A stretch of 64,000 nt of DNA from Nocardia sp. NBC_00508. GTDB lineage: Bacteria; Actinomycetota; Actinomycetes; Mycobacteriales; Mycobacteriaceae. Position 1 is the stretch's first letter. Each line of letters starts with the position of its first letter. Location of the stretch: NCBI RefSeq assembly GCF_036346875.1, contig NZ_CP107852.1:1364001-1428000 (forward strand). Reading direction: 5' to 3'. A program made the position numbers and the translations under genes. Positions 38,216 through 47,565 of the stretch are shown here, one piece after another. The notes below the pieces were generated by a model. The model searched no databases. It had not been told where the DNA came from and worked only from the letters and a program-made list of their open reading frames with translations.

Positions 38216-39553
38216 GTGAGCACAGTTCAACCGGCCCAGGTGAGCGCAGGCCGTCGTCGCGCGGTGATCGATGCCCTGCGTCGCGGTGCGGTGCCGGAGA
38301 GCGGACTGGACCTGCTGGCGACCGGGCTGGCCCGGTTCGAATCCGCGATCGACGCCGAGTTCGATGCCGTCGCTGACGGTGGATCGGTGTTCAAGGCGGT
38401 GCGCGGCGAGTACGGGTCGGGCAAGACCTTCTTCGCCCGCTGGCTCGCCGAACGCGCCAAGCGACGCAATTTCGCGGTCGCCGAGGTGCAGATCTCCGAG
38501 ACCGAGACTCCGCTGCACAAGTTGGAGACCGTGTATCGTCGGCTCACCGAGCGCCTCACCACCTCCAGCTTTCCGCCCAGCGCGCTGCGCTCGGTCATCG
38601 ACGCGTGGTTCTACACCCTGGAGGAGGACGCACTTACCGACGGCGCCGACGAGGACAACCTGTCAACCGCGGTCGATGAGCTGATGACCGCCCGGCTTGC
38701 CGAGGTCTCCAGGCATGCACCGTCCTTCGCGACCGCGCTACGTGGCTACCGGGCCGCGCTCGTGCACGGCGACGAAGCGACCGCGTCCGCGGTGCTGGCC
38801 TGGCTCGGCGGCCAGCCGAATGTCGCGGCGGCCGCTCGCCGCGCCGCCGGGGTGCGCGGCGAGCTCGACCACTTCGGCGCGTTCGGTTTCTTGCAGGGCC
38901 TGCTCACGGTGCTGCACGACAGTGGGCACCGCGGCCTGCTCGTCGTCCTCGACGAGGTGGAAACGCTGCAGCGGGTGCGTTCCGACGCCCGCGACAAGGC
39001 ACTGAACGCACTGCGCCAGCTTATCGACGAGGTGTATTCGGGCCGCTTCCCCGGGCTGTACCTGCTGATCACGGGGACGCCCGCGTTCTACGACGGACAG
39101 CAGGGAGTCCAGCGGCTCGCCCCGCTCGCACAACGACTTGCCACCGACTTCACCACCGACCCACGCTTCGACAACCCGCGTGCGGTGCAACTACGTCTCT
39201 CCGGCTTCACACTCGACTCGCTCACCGCACTGGGTATCACGATTCGCGACCTGTATGCGGCAGGCGCCGAATCCGGGGCGCGGATCAGCAAGGTGGCCGA
39301 TGACGCCTACGTCACCGACCTGGCCCGTGCGGTGAGCGGTTCGCTCGGCGGCAAAGTCGGCGTCGCACCTCGGTTGTTCCTGAAGAAGCTCGTCGGCGAC
39401 GTGCTGGATCGGATCGACCAGTTTCCGGATTTCGATCCACGGCAGCACTACCGGCTCACCGTGCACACGACCGAACTCACCGACACCGAACGCAACCTGG
39501 CCGCCGACGAACGGCCCGGTGCGACGGCCGATGAGATAGACCTCGACCTGTGA
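38216..39553 (+). CDS. brxD: BREX type 2 ATP-binding protein BrxD
   Basis: The 445-residue protein is a P-loop ATPase with Walker A GEYGSGKTF (about residues 64-72) and Walker B LLVVLDEVETLQR near 240-252, matching BrxD of type 2 BREX loci. It probably works with the BrxHI helicase as its ATPase partner. The GTG at 38216 follows GGGAGACTCGAGTAG. Its stop overlaps the brxHI start region (GTGATG). Confidence 0.88.
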   Translation: MSTVQPAQVSAGRRRAVIDALRRGAVPESGLDLLATGLARFESAIDAEFDAVADGGSVFKAVRGEYGSGKTFFARWLAERAKRRNFAVAEVQISETETPLHKLETVYRRLTERLTTSSFPPSALRSVIDAWFYTLEEDALTDGADEDNLSTAVDELMTARLAEVSRHAPSFATALRGYRAALVHGDEATASAVLAWLGGQPNVAAAARRAAGVRGELDHFGAFGFLQGLLTVLHDSGHRGLLVVLDEVETLQRVRSDARDKALNALRQLIDEVYSGRFPGLYLLITGTPAFYDGQQGVQRLAPLAQRLATDFTTDPRFDNPRAVQLRLSGFTLDSLTALGITIRDLYAAGAESGARISKVADDAYVTDLARAVSGSLGGKVGVAPRLFLKKLVGDVLDRIDQFPDFDPRQHYRLTVHTTELTDTERNLAADERPGATADEIDLDL

Positions 39554-41682
39554 TGGCAGTCGACCCGCTCGACCGCCTCGACCCGGTCGTGGTGCATCAC
39601 ATTGTCAACACCCTCGGCTGGCCCGATCTGCGACCCTTGCAGAAGGCGGCGATTACTCCCCTGCTCGACGGCGACGACGCGGTGCTGCTGGCGCCCACCG
39701 CGGGCGGTAAGACGGAGGCCGCCAGCTTCCCGCTGTTGTCGGCAATGGTCCAGCAGCAATGGACAGGCGTTTCGGTGTTGTACCTGTGCCCGCTGAAGGC
39801 GCTGCTGAACAACCTTGTCAGCCGCATCGACGCCTACGCCCAATGGCTGGGCCGCCGCGCGGCGCTGTGGCACGGCGACACCACCGAATCCCAACGCATA
39901 CGCATCCGCCAGGAGCCACCGGACATTCTGCTCACCACCCCGGAGTCGTTGGAAGCCATGCTGATCGGGGTAAAAACCGATCACGGCGAACTGCTCGGAA
40001 GTATCCGTGCCGTGGTGGTCGACGAGGTCCATGCTTTTGCAGGCGACGATCGTGGCTGGCATCTGCTGGCCGTGCTGGAACGCCTGCAGCGCGTCACCGG
40101 TGGTCCCATCCAACGGGTTGGATTGTCGGCCACCGTAGGAAACCCGCAGGAGCTGCTGGCTTGGCTGCAGGGTTCTGGCGCCGGTTCCCGGCCAGGCCGA
40201 GTCGTCGCCCCGGACATGCCGACCGACGGCAAACCCGCCGCGAGTCCCCCGCCAGGGGAAGTGGAGCTGGACTATGTCGGCTCGCTCGCCAATGCTGCCA
40301 AGGTGATCGCCGCGCTGCACCGTGGCGAGAAACGTCTGGTCTTCTGCGATTCGCGCCGCCAAGTCGAACAGCTGGGCGCCGCCCTGCGCGCACGAGAGGT
40401 CACCGTTTTCCTGTCGCATGCCTCCCTCTCGCCCGACGAGCGCGCCCGCGCGGAACGGGCTTTCGCCGAGGCGCGCGACTGCGTCATCGTCGCGACCTCG
40501 ACACTCGAGCTCGGCATCGACGTCGGTGACCTGGATCGGGTGATCCAGATCGACTCCCCCACCACAGTCGCTTCCTTCCTGCAACGCATCGGCCGGACCG
40601 GACGGCGGTCGGGCAGTACCCGCAACTGCTTGTTCCTGGCCACCACGGAGGAGTCTCTCGTGCAGGCGGCCGGCTTGTTGCTGCTGTGGAGCCGCGGCTG
40701 GGTCGAGCGGGTCGCCGCGCCACCCGAGCCGCGACACCTCGTCGCCCAGCAACTCCTCGCCGTCACCCTGCAGCGACACACTCTGGGCAATCGGCTGTGG
40801 CGGCGAGAGTGGAACGGCTTGGCCCCCTTCGATGGTTCTGCCGAGCCGATCCTGCGCCACCTCACCGATGCGGGCTATCTCGAAGACGACGGCGGCCTGC
40901 TGCACGTCGGCCCAGAGGCCGAGAAACGCTTCGGGCGCCGCCATTTCCTCGAACTGACCGCCGCATTCACTGCGCCACCCCAGTTCACCGTGCTGGCCGG
41001 ACGCCAAGAGATCGGGCATGCCGACGCCTCTGTCCTCACCGACGACCGACCCGGGCCCCGGCTGTTGCTGCTCGCCGGACGAAGCTGGCGCGTGACGTAT
41101 ATCGATTGGAACCGCAAGCGGGTCTTCGTCGAGGCCGCCGAGGGCGGCGGTATCGCCAAGTGGTCCAGCCTCGGCCTGCGTGGACTGTCGTTCGAGCTCA
41201 CCCGTGCCATCCGTGACGTATTGCTCGGCACAGACCCACCGGTATCACTGACCAAGCGGGCTTCGACGAAGCTCGCCGAGCAACGTCACGCGAGAAAGCC
41301 GGAGACCGGAACGTCGCAGACAACCACCATCACCCGCGCGGGTGGAATCACTCGCTGGTGGACCTGGGCGGGCTATCGGGCCAACGCCACCCTGGCGGCG
41401 ACGTTGGCCGAGGTCGTCGACCCTGCGCAACGCCCATCCGACTTCGCAGTTCGCCTGCGACCGGACCTCACTGTGGACATCTGGCGCACCGCGCGTGGTT
41501 CGGCGGGCGGCAAATCGTGTTCGACGCTACCCACGGTCGATAAACGTGCCGTCAGAGGATTGAAGTTTTCCGATGTCCTCCCCGAAAGCCTTGCCACCGC
41601 AACGGTCGCCGCGCGGCTGGCTGATCTCGACAACGCCGAGACGCTGCTGAGCGAACATGTGCGGTTCCATTTCACCGACTGA
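39550..41682 (+). CDS. brxHI: BREX type 2 Lhr-like DEAD/DEAH helicase BrxHI
   Basis: The 710-residue protein is a superfamily-2 helicase with Walker A APTAGGKT (48-55), DEVH at 158-161 and motif VI QRIGRTGRR near 342-352, plus an Lhr-like C-terminal part. It completes the six-gene type 2 set. The GTG at 39550 or the adjacent ATG at 39553 may be the start; they differ by one codon. The ATG just after the brxD stop suggests translational reinitiation. No further BREX gene follows; the next genes are on the opposite strand. Confidence 0.9.
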   Translation: MMAVDPLDRLDPVVVHHIVNTLGWPDLRPLQKAAITPLLDGDDAVLLAPTAGGKTEAASFPLLSAMVQQQWTGVSVLYLCPLKALLNNLVSRIDAYAQWLGRRAALWHGDTTESQRIRIRQEPPDILLTTPESLEAMLIGVKTDHGELLGSIRAVVVDEVHAFAGDDRGWHLLAVLERLQRVTGGPIQRVGLSATVGNPQELLAWLQGSGAGSRPGRVVAPDMPTDGKPAASPPPGEVELDYVGSLANAAKVIAALHRGEKRLVFCDSRRQVEQLGAALRAREVTVFLSHASLSPDERARAERAFAEARDCVIVATSTLELGIDVGDLDRVIQIDSPTTVASFLQRIGRTGRRSGSTRNCLFLATTEESLVQAAGLLLLWSRGWVERVAAPPEPRHLVAQQLLAVTLQRHTLGNRLWRREWNGLAPFDGSAEPILRHLTDAGYLEDDGGLLHVGPEAEKRFGRRHFLELTAAFTAPPQFTVLAGRQEIGHADASVLTDDRPGPRLLLLAGRSWRVTYIDWNRKRVFVEAAEGGGIAKWSSLGLRGLSFELTRAIRDVLLGTDPPVSLTKRASTKLAEQRHARKPETGTSQTTTITRAGGITRWWTWAGYRANATLAATLAEVVDPAQRPSDFAVRLRPDLTVDIWRTARGSAGGKSCSTLPTVDKRAVRGLKFSDVLPESLATATVAARLADLDNAETLLSEHVRFHFTD

Positions 41683-41751
41683 ACATCACCATGGTTTCTG
41701 CGGAAGCGAAGAAAGAGCCGGATCTTCGGCGGCGGATTAACAGTTTGCGGC

Positions 41752-42483
41752 TCAGTCGAGGATGTTCATCGCCAACGCGAACAACATCAGGGCGGGCATC
41801 ACGCTCACGGCCAGCCAACTGAAGCGGATCCAGTTCAGTCCAGGCGTTCTCGGGGGTTTGGGTGCGATCGCCCCTGGCAGGAGGTAGAACCCAGGTGAGC
41901 GATAGTAGACCGGTGTTCGACATCCGGGTTCTACCGGTACGACGGCTTCCGCTGGACCCATATCGAAATCCCATGCCTTCATGAGAATTACCAAGGCCGC
42001 GTGGGGTCTCCGCGTAAGGACTTCGATGCGGTACAGACCCGGGGCCAGAGGAACGAAGGTCGATCCCCAGGAGGAGGCGTTCGGTACTTCGTTGCCGTTC
42101 ACATATATTCGCGGTCCGGTTGCCGCGTAGAGGGGCGCCACCAACCACCACCGGAAGTAGGAGGTGTCGACCACGACCCCGGTCTGCCCTGGCTCCGGCC
42201 GGTAGGCTTCCACCGGGTGACGCTCGACGTTCTGAAAGAACCGAAGCCTCGGCCGGTCAACGGTATGCATCGGCGGCGGCACATAGTGGGTGGCCCCGCC
42301 ATACGAATGGACTTCCGGCGCACCGTGCGGTTGTGGTTGAAATGTGTTGTGCAGCATGGGCGGCCCGCCCCCGTGCGGTTGAGTCGGGCCGCCGTGGCCC
42401 GCATGGCCAACGTGTGGTGGAGGCGGGTATGGCTGGCTCCCGGGACCGCCGACATATGAGCCCGGCCGTTGCTCGTTGTTCAC
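41752..42483 (-). CDS. Proline-rich protein with C-terminal membrane anchor
   Basis: The 243-residue product has a Pro/Gly/His-rich N-terminus (about 1-75, SYVGGPGSQPYPPPP), a compact beta-rich middle domain (GVVVDTSYFRWW, GPRIYVNGNEVP) and a C-terminal hydrophobic helix (FSWLAVSVMPALMLFALAM). It is likely tail-anchored. It is the last gene of an ESX-accessory-like operon and may display the domain at the membrane. GTG at 42483 is chosen (AAGGA about 11 bases upstream). I recognise no characterised family. Confidence 0.65.
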   Translation of the reverse strand: MNNEQRPGSYVGGPGSQPYPPPPHVGHAGHGGPTQPHGGGPPMLHNTFQPQPHGAPEVHSYGGATHYVPPPMHTVDRPRLRFFQNVERHPVEAYRPEPGQTGVVVDTSYFRWWLVAPLYAATGPRIYVNGNEVPNASSWGSTFVPLAPGLYRIEVLTRRPHAALVILMKAWDFDMGPAEAVVPVEPGCRTPVYYRSPGFYLLPGAIAPKPPRTPGLNWIRFSWLAVSVMPALMLFALAMNILD

Positions 42484-42554
42484 AGTGTGTGATTCCTTTT
42501 CGGTGGTGGCAGCTCTTCGCAAGCAATTCGCCAGGGACCAACCGGACTCAGGTG

Positions 42555-43448
42555 TCACGCTTGCGCAGGTTGGTTTTCCTTGCCCAGGAGTGCGTGCAGG
42601 ACGGCGGTAACAGCCTGGGCGAGCGTATTCACGTCCTTGAAGGCTGCCAACATGTCATAAAGCAACTTGGAAATCTTCAAACCGTCGCGGCCGATCCTGA
42701 GCATTACCGCCGCGGCGACATGTGGTCCCGCGGCACCCATGGAAAGTGCCAGCTCGATGGTGTAGCCGATCAGCGCCCCTGCCAGGCTGGTCAGAATGTC
42801 CTGCACCATCTTCCGGAACGCCTTGACGATCTTCGACACGGTTTCCATGATTTCGCCAAGCGTGGCTGCTATCCCACCAGCCCCAGAAATCTGGTCGATA
42901 AGGTCCGTGGCCCGGTTTCGGTAGGCTTCTCCGGCGCTCCCGGTCCATGTCGCGATGTCGGCCTCCACCCCCGATTTCCATGTCGTGCTCATACCAGTCA
43001 GCTCTTCAGCGACTTTCTTCCAGGTATCGGAATACGCCTGCACCATCTTGTCGTTTCCGGCGAGCCCGTCCAGCTGTTTCCGGTAGGGCTCGACGTGCGT
43101 CAGCATCCATCCGGCAATCTGATCGCCCACGAATCCGAAGGGATCGAATCCTACTGCAGTTGCAGCTACACCGATGCCGCCGGTGACCGATTCGAATGTC
43201 TTGCCGTTTCGAAAATTCGCGTACGCCTCCCATGCGTCACCGGCAATGGTGCCGGACAAGATGCCTGGGAGCTTGGTCTCCTCGTCCTGCTTCAGCCCGA
43301 TGTCGTGCATCCAGAAGACGGTCTCCTGGAAATACTCCTCCCGGTAGTCGGTCTCGGCCTTGGCCAGCAGCCGGTTGTTCTCGGGCTTCTTCGGGTCGTC
43401 GAAACCGGGAGTGTTCTCATTGAGCCAATCGCCTATCCTCGTGCTCAC
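42555..43448 (-). CDS. WXG100-type ESX substrate-like protein
   Basis: The 297-residue helical protein contains a WxG-type motif in the sequence ATWTGSAGEAY (near 167-178). It has two long amphipathic regions and a hydrophobic C-terminal half (ILTSLAGALIGYTIELALSMG). This fits large WXG100/PPE-like proteins secreted by, or acting with, type VII secretion. Its GTG overlaps the EspC-like gene stop by 4 bases (GTGA). No toxin domain is evident, and no ESX core gene lies nearby. Confidence 0.7.
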   Translation of the reverse strand: MSTRIGDWLNENTPGFDDPKKPENNRLLAKAETDYREEYFQETVFWMHDIGLKQDEETKLPGILSGTIAGDAWEAYANFRNGKTFESVTGGIGVAATAVGFDPFGFVGDQIAGWMLTHVEPYRKQLDGLAGNDKMVQAYSDTWKKVAEELTGMSTTWKSGVEADIATWTGSAGEAYRNRATDLIDQISGAGGIAATLGEIMETVSKIVKAFRKMVQDILTSLAGALIGYTIELALSMGAAGPHVAAAVMLRIGRDGLKISKLLYDMLAAFKDVNTLAQAVTAVLHALLGKENQPAQA

Positions 43449-43798
43449 TTCGGGCCTCCCGGTGCATCTGCGATGGTCTCGCGCAGCTCGGTCACCGACC
43501 TGCCGAATGCGCCGTCCTTGTCTTCGAATGTCGTTGCGACGGTGATGAGTTTGTCCGGCAGCACCGCGACGTCCTCCGCAAGCTTGCGTATCACGTCGAC
43601 GGTTTTCCGGTGTTTCTCGTCCAACACCATGTGCACCAGCGGCCGGGGAATCTCCCCGAAACCGTCGTCCGCGGCGCCGAGATAGGTGGCGGCTTCGAGC
43701 GACACCTGCAAACTCTCCATGAGTGTTTGCAGCTTGGAGGCGTGACTGCGTACTTCTTCGGGGTCGACGGAGATCGCGTCAGGATTGGTCACGGTCAC
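43445..43798 (-). CDS. EspC/DUF2580-like ESX-associated protein
   Basis: The 117-residue all-helical protein (VDPEEVRSHASKLQTLMESL, then LITVATTFEDKDGAFG) is typical of the EspC/DUF2580 type VII-associated family. Its members pair with larger WXG proteins. The GTG at 43798 overlaps the YbaB-like gene stop by 4 bases; a second GTG two codons later is possible. Its coupled position before the WXG gene supports a partner role. Confidence 0.72.
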   Translation of the reverse strand: MTVTNPDAISVDPEEVRSHASKLQTLMESLQVSLEAATYLGAADDGFGEIPRPLVHMVLDEKHRKTVDVIRKLAEDVAVLPDKLITVATTFEDKDGAFGRSVTELRETIADAPGGPK

Positions 43799-44385
43799 AC
43801 CAACCAAGAACGGTTGTAGTACTCGGTCTCCGGGTCGGGTTCATCCGGGACAACGATCTGCTCACGGTTGGGTTTACGACTACGTGGCGGCTCGGTCGAT
43901 CGCGAGAGCGTCGACGCCGCCCCGGGCTGCGCCGGGAAGTAAGGACGCACCCCCGAAGGCGGTACATCGCCGGACGGAGGGAGTGCGGGGCGTTCGATCG
44001 GAGCAGCTGCCTGCGGCTCGGGATCGGGAAACCGCTGGGCGTACTGATCGATGATCGCGACGCCTGCCTCGTCGTCCCCGACGGTGTTCTGCACGAGTTC
44101 GGTTACCTCCGTGCGCAATACCGAGTGTGCTCGTCGCAGACAGGACATGATCTCGTCGGACAGCACCGCCGGGTCCATCCCTCGCGAACCCGCCGATAGG
44201 TTGATCGCCGTCGGTACGCCGCTGCTTTCCACGGTGACACTGACACGGCCATCGCCACTGGACTCGGTGACCGTCAGGGCCGTCATGCGCCCCTGCAACT
44301 CCTGAAACCGGCCGGCTCGACGCTCAAAATCCGCCGCCAACTGCGCAAAGTCCTCCGCAGCACGCTCCGGATCGAATCCGTCCAT
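43795..44385 (-). CDS. YbaB/EbfC-like protein of ESX context
   Basis: The 196-residue protein has an N-terminal YbaB/EbfC-like domain (about 1-110: FERRAGRFQELQGRMTALTV, then VSVTVESSGVPTAINLS). The Pro-rich tail ends ETEYYNRSWLV. YbaB-like proteins bind DNA or act as small dimers, and several sit in actinobacterial ESX loci. The ATG at 44385 is preceded by GGGAGG 5 bases upstream. It opens a four-gene operon with overlapping reading frames (43795-43798). Confidence 0.75.
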   Translation of the reverse strand: MDGFDPERAAEDFAQLAADFERRAGRFQELQGRMTALTVTESSGDGRVSVTVESSGVPTAINLSAGSRGMDPAVLSDEIMSCLRRAHSVLRTEVTELVQNTVGDDEAGVAIIDQYAQRFPDPEPQAAAPIERPALPPSGDVPPSGVRPYFPAQPGAASTLSRSTEPPRSRKPNREQIVVPDEPDPETEYYNRSWLV

Positions 44386-44780
44386 CAACACCTCCCACTT
44401 CGCAACTACCTACTCCGACTGACCCGCCGCTGTGCAGATCGCACACCGACATCGTTCGCTGGGTCCATCACTTGATACTGACGCAGCGCGGGGACGATCG
44501 GTTCCATCTGAATTCTGCCGCTTCCTCGTAGCCGCACGGCCCTGGCGGACGATGTACGACACGCCGTTCGTCAGCCCGCGCACAGAGCGAACCGCAGGTG
44601 TCGCGGACGACCGATTGAGCGAGAGCAATATACGTTGTCACACAGAGTTTTCGGATGCCGCGCCACTGGCCGATCTCAGTCGATGGCCGTGCTGGGCGGC
44701 GATGTCGGTGGGCGGGGGCGGCGGATGACGAACACGACGGTGCGCGCCATCGGCCGCTTGCCGTTTCGCCGACGATGTCG
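44386..44780. other. Gene-free region between the ESX-like operon and a lipoprotein gene
   Basis: I see no supported gene, RNA or repeat. It should contain the promoter of the YbaB-like operon. Confidence 0.5.
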
Positions 44781-45332
44781 TCAGGTACCGATGCGATGCG
44801 AGCAGAACGACACCGGCGGCTGCGTGTGCCGGATTTCGGCGGTCTCGCCGTATTTGCTGTTCGCGGTGTTGCAGACCGTGTAGTCGAGGCGCTCGACGCG
44901 GGTGTTCACCTGGTACGCCCCCGGTGTTGAACACGGCACCTTCCGCAAATCGAATACGTCGAAATCCCTGTACCTCAGGTTGTTGAAGCAGTCACCGATC
45001 TGAGCGTTCAGCTGGGTGCAGACGTAGCTCGCCTTGTTGGCCCCGCCCCGGTTGGACCGGCTGAACGCGTAGTCAGGGCACCTTACGGTCGATGCTTCGC
45101 GCACGACGACCAGGGCGGCCTCGGGGTCGGTGCAGCTGCGGTGCTCCAGTTCAAACGGACGGTTGGCTTGGCCCCGCGTGAAATAGCCGCAGTCGCCCAG
45201 CTTCATGGACTCCGATTTCGACTGGCCACACCCGGACGTTGCCAGCACGGTGAGGGTGAGGACGGCGACGATTACCGCGCCGCGCGGACGGATCGCGCGG
45301 CGGGGTCTGATGTTTCGGAGTCGGTGCGACAT
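44781..45332 (-). CDS. Cysteine-rich lipoprotein, LppU-like
   Basis: The 183-residue protein has a signal peptide with lipobox VLATSGC (Cys near residue 35). The outward domain has two repeats, each starting LGDC or IGDC and closed by further Cys residues, suggesting disulphides as in LppU-type lipoproteins. It should be attached to the outer face of the membrane. The function is unknown. The ATG at 45332 has only a weak ribosome site. Confidence 0.7.
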   Translation of the reverse strand: MSHRLRNIRPRRAIRPRGAVIVAVLTLTVLATSGCGQSKSESMKLGDCGYFTRGQANRPFELEHRSCTDPEAALVVVREASTVRCPDYAFSRSNRGGANKASYVCTQLNAQIGDCFNNLRYRDFDVFDLRKVPCSTPGAYQVNTRVERLDYTVCNTANSKYGETAEIRHTQPPVSFCSHRIGT

Positions 45333-45384
45333 GGTGCCCACAATTCCACATGGACTCGATCCGCCGTCGGCATCGGATCCGGCG

Positions 45385-45480
45385 TAAGGCCAACTGGCCC
45401 AACGCTTTGGGAAGAGTACGGCCAGAACTGCCCTGCTCACGACCCGGTGGTGAATAGCGCACGTTGCATCACGAGGCGCT
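45385..45480. repeat. Flanking repeat of the duplicated XRE module, copy A
   Basis: About 96 bases here resemble 49308-49396 (shared core GGCCCAACGCTTT, then GCCAGAACTGCCCTGCT). They run into the 3' end of each XRE gene. They mark the left border of each copy of the duplicated module and may also hold its transcription terminator. Confidence 0.65.
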
Positions 45481-46696
45481 AGACCCGCGCCGCACGCCTC
45501 CCCAAGAACTCCCGGACTTCCGGTACTGCCGCATGCGTGCGAACCGCATTGGCGATTGCGTCGATTCGCTGATTCAGGCGCGTGGAGGCGAGGCTGGAGA
45601 TGGTGTCGAAGTTGTCGGCGAGCAGTGAGCATGCTTGGGCGATGTCACCGGCATTGACGAAGTTCTGCGCAAGGTGGATCTGCCACGCCGCACGCTCCCG
45701 CGGCCATGCCGACGATTTTTCGATCGCGGCTTGGAGGTGGGCGGTCGCCGCAGCATGGTCACTGATACACATCTGTGCCCAGCCGACACCGCCTACGAAT
45801 TCAGCCTCGGGCAGGTACACCCAATCCGGGTCGTGTCCCCGAGTCGATTCATAGGCTCGGTGTGCGCGGCTGACCGCTGCCGTCATAGCGGCCTTGTCGC
45901 CACGCGCTCCCTGGGCTTCAGCTTCGCGTATCGCCATTAATGCTCGTAGTTTCGGGCCGCCGTCACGACGCGATGCTCGTGATGCCCCCTGTGCGTACTG
46001 CACGGCCAACGGATTCCCGACCACCTCTTCTCCGACCGCCATGAGGCAGCTGGCGTTGCCCAAAGCATGAGCTGCTGCAATCCCGTCGCCAGCCGCGTTG
46101 GCGGCGTGCGCCGCGTTCACGTAATAACGCCGAGCATCATCGAACCGGCCCGCGTCGAAATGGACCCAACCCGCGGCGGTCATCATCTCGGCGCATGCGC
46201 TGGTAAGCGCCCGTCCAACTCCATCGGTGTAGGTGCCGTGGTGGAGGAGTTGCTCGACGTAGCGGACTTGGTTGGCAGCCACCCCGCATAACCTGTCGCC
46301 ACCGACCGCCAAGTCCAGCTCGTGGATTTGAGTCACGCTCTCGTTGATGGCGGCGACATCGCTCGCACCAATTTTCACACTGGATGCCGATCCGGCGTGG
46401 GCCGATCCGGTTGCCGCCATCATGGCGGCTCCCGCGCTTCCGAGTGCCCCTGCTCTGAAGAAGTTGCGACGGTCCACATCTGCCTCCTGGTCCGACTCCA
46501 CTATCAGTATGGCAAGGGGAACCTGAAGCGCACGGGCCATGAGCCGCAAAATCCGCACATCGTGGGAGGCCGGGCCGCCGCGCTCCAATGTCGAGACCGC
46601 AGGCTGGGAGAAGTTGATGAGCGCGCCCAGCTCGGTCTGGGTCATGCCCATGGATTTCCTGATCCGCCGGATGACTTCGCCGGTCGTCATGTGCAT
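45479..46696 (-). CDS. XRE-family regulator with internal Tat-like motif, module copy 1
   Basis: The 405-residue protein has an N-terminal XRE helix-turn-helix (about 5-60, VIRRIRKSMGMTQTELGALI). An unusual internal twin-arginine-like segment follows (DRRNFFRAGALGSAGAAM, about 83-100), then a long TPR-like helical sensor domain. It is a close paralog of the gene at 49395-50612 and of equal length. The ATG at 46696 (MHMTTGEV) has GGGGGGTG 8 bases upstream. It is divergent from three small genes, which it probably regulates. Confidence 0.85.
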   Translation of the reverse strand: MHMTTGEVIRRIRKSMGMTQTELGALINFSQPAVSTLERGGPASHDVRILRLMARALQVPLAILIVESDQEADVDRRNFFRAGALGSAGAAMMAATGSAHAGSASSVKIGASDVAAINESVTQIHELDLAVGGDRLCGVAANQVRYVEQLLHHGTYTDGVGRALTSACAEMMTAAGWVHFDAGRFDDARRYYVNAAHAANAAGDGIAAAHALGNASCLMAVGEEVVGNPLAVQYAQGASRASRRDGGPKLRALMAIREAEAQGARGDKAAMTAAVSRAHRAYESTRGHDPDWVYLPEAEFVGGVGWAQMCISDHAAATAHLQAAIEKSSAWPRERAAWQIHLAQNFVNAGDIAQACSLLADNFDTISSLASTRLNQRIDAIANAVRTHAAVPEVREFLGRRAARV

Positions 46697-46982
46697 GTCG
46701 AGCACCCCCCGATCGTTGATTGATTTCCCCTGAGCGTCCACCCGAAAACGTATGCCTCGGCAGAATATACGCCCCTTCGCATAGCCGGAACCGAAACCGG
46801 AATCTGGGCGCCCACCTGGCCATTTGCGGCACTTACGTTCGGTCGCAGGTGCCTGGCGCCGGGCCGACGCCACAACCCTCGAACGGCGCACCGGCCCGCC
46901 AGAGTGGCGAGCCGGTGGCGAGTGCCCCCGGCGCCGGGCACCGCTGACCAACGGTGCTTGCACAGAGAGGCTCAACGTGCCC
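46697..46982. promoter_or_regulatory. Divergent promoter region of module copy 1
   Basis: This 286-base region aligns with 50613-50901 over most of its length (shared TTTCCCCTGAGCG, GAATATACGC or GGATATACGC, CCGGAATCTG, CCACCTGGC). Such conservation between copies suggests common regulator sites. The individual operator is not obvious. Confidence 0.6.
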
Positions 46983-47192
46983 ATGCATTCCCTCGCCGTG
47001 TACCAGCTCATCGCGCTGTGCGACGCGGCTGCCCACCAGGCGCCGATTCTGCCGTTCACCGTCGATCAAGCGCATGAGGTGATGCGCATCCATCTGGACT
47101 GCCGCGCGAAAGACTGCCTCCGCAAAGCAGCGGCGCGCCAGGTGTTAGTCGACAGCGGGCGGATGGTGCCCAGCACCAGCAAGCCACGGTGA
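46983..47192 (+). CDS. Small conserved protein of the XRE module, copy 1
   Basis: The 69-residue protein (MHSLAVYQLIALCDAAAHQA start) is a paralog of the 50902 gene, with about 70% of residues shared. It is rich in small helices and ends with RMVPSTSKPR. A GTG two codons upstream is an alternative start; GAGAGG supports either. I do not recognise the family. Confidence 0.7.
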   Translation: MHSLAVYQLIALCDAAAHQAPILPFTVDQAHEVMRIHLDCRAKDCLRKAAARQVLVDSGRMVPSTSKPR

Positions 47193-47198
47193 GACCGG

Positions 47199-47408
47199 AT
47201 GCCCCGTCCCGAAGCACCGAATCCGCGCCGCCTGCGGCACATTCGCATCGAATCCGGCGAACTGAGCCTGGACTATCAGGCGGGCGCCGAACAAGGCCAA
47301 AACGTGGCCGAACAACTGGCCCGACAGTTCCCGGAAATCACCGTGACCGTCGACGACAACATCCGCGACGACTACCCGCCGTCGCCGTGCGCACAGCTCT
47401 GGAACTGA
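47199..47408 (+). CDS. Second small conserved protein of the XRE module, copy 1
   Basis: The 69-residue protein carries RHIRIESGELSLDYQAGAEQ and ends PPSPCAQLWN, paralogous to 51108-51326. The pattern suggests a small alpha/beta fold. It starts 6 bases after the previous stop, so the two are one transcript. Function unknown. Confidence 0.68.
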   Translation: MPRPEAPNPRRLRHIRIESGELSLDYQAGAEQGQNVAEQLARQFPEITVTVDDNIRDDYPPSPCAQLWN

Positions 47409-47565
47409 GACTCCCCCGCACTTCGCACGTCATCCTCGAATTTGAAACGGACACAACATCTATGCCACCTAGATCTCATCCTGACCTCGCATTCCGACCA
47501 ATCCGGTATGCGCTGCCAGGTCGACAACACCGCACCCCGCACAACCCGTCCACAGCGGGCAGGCC

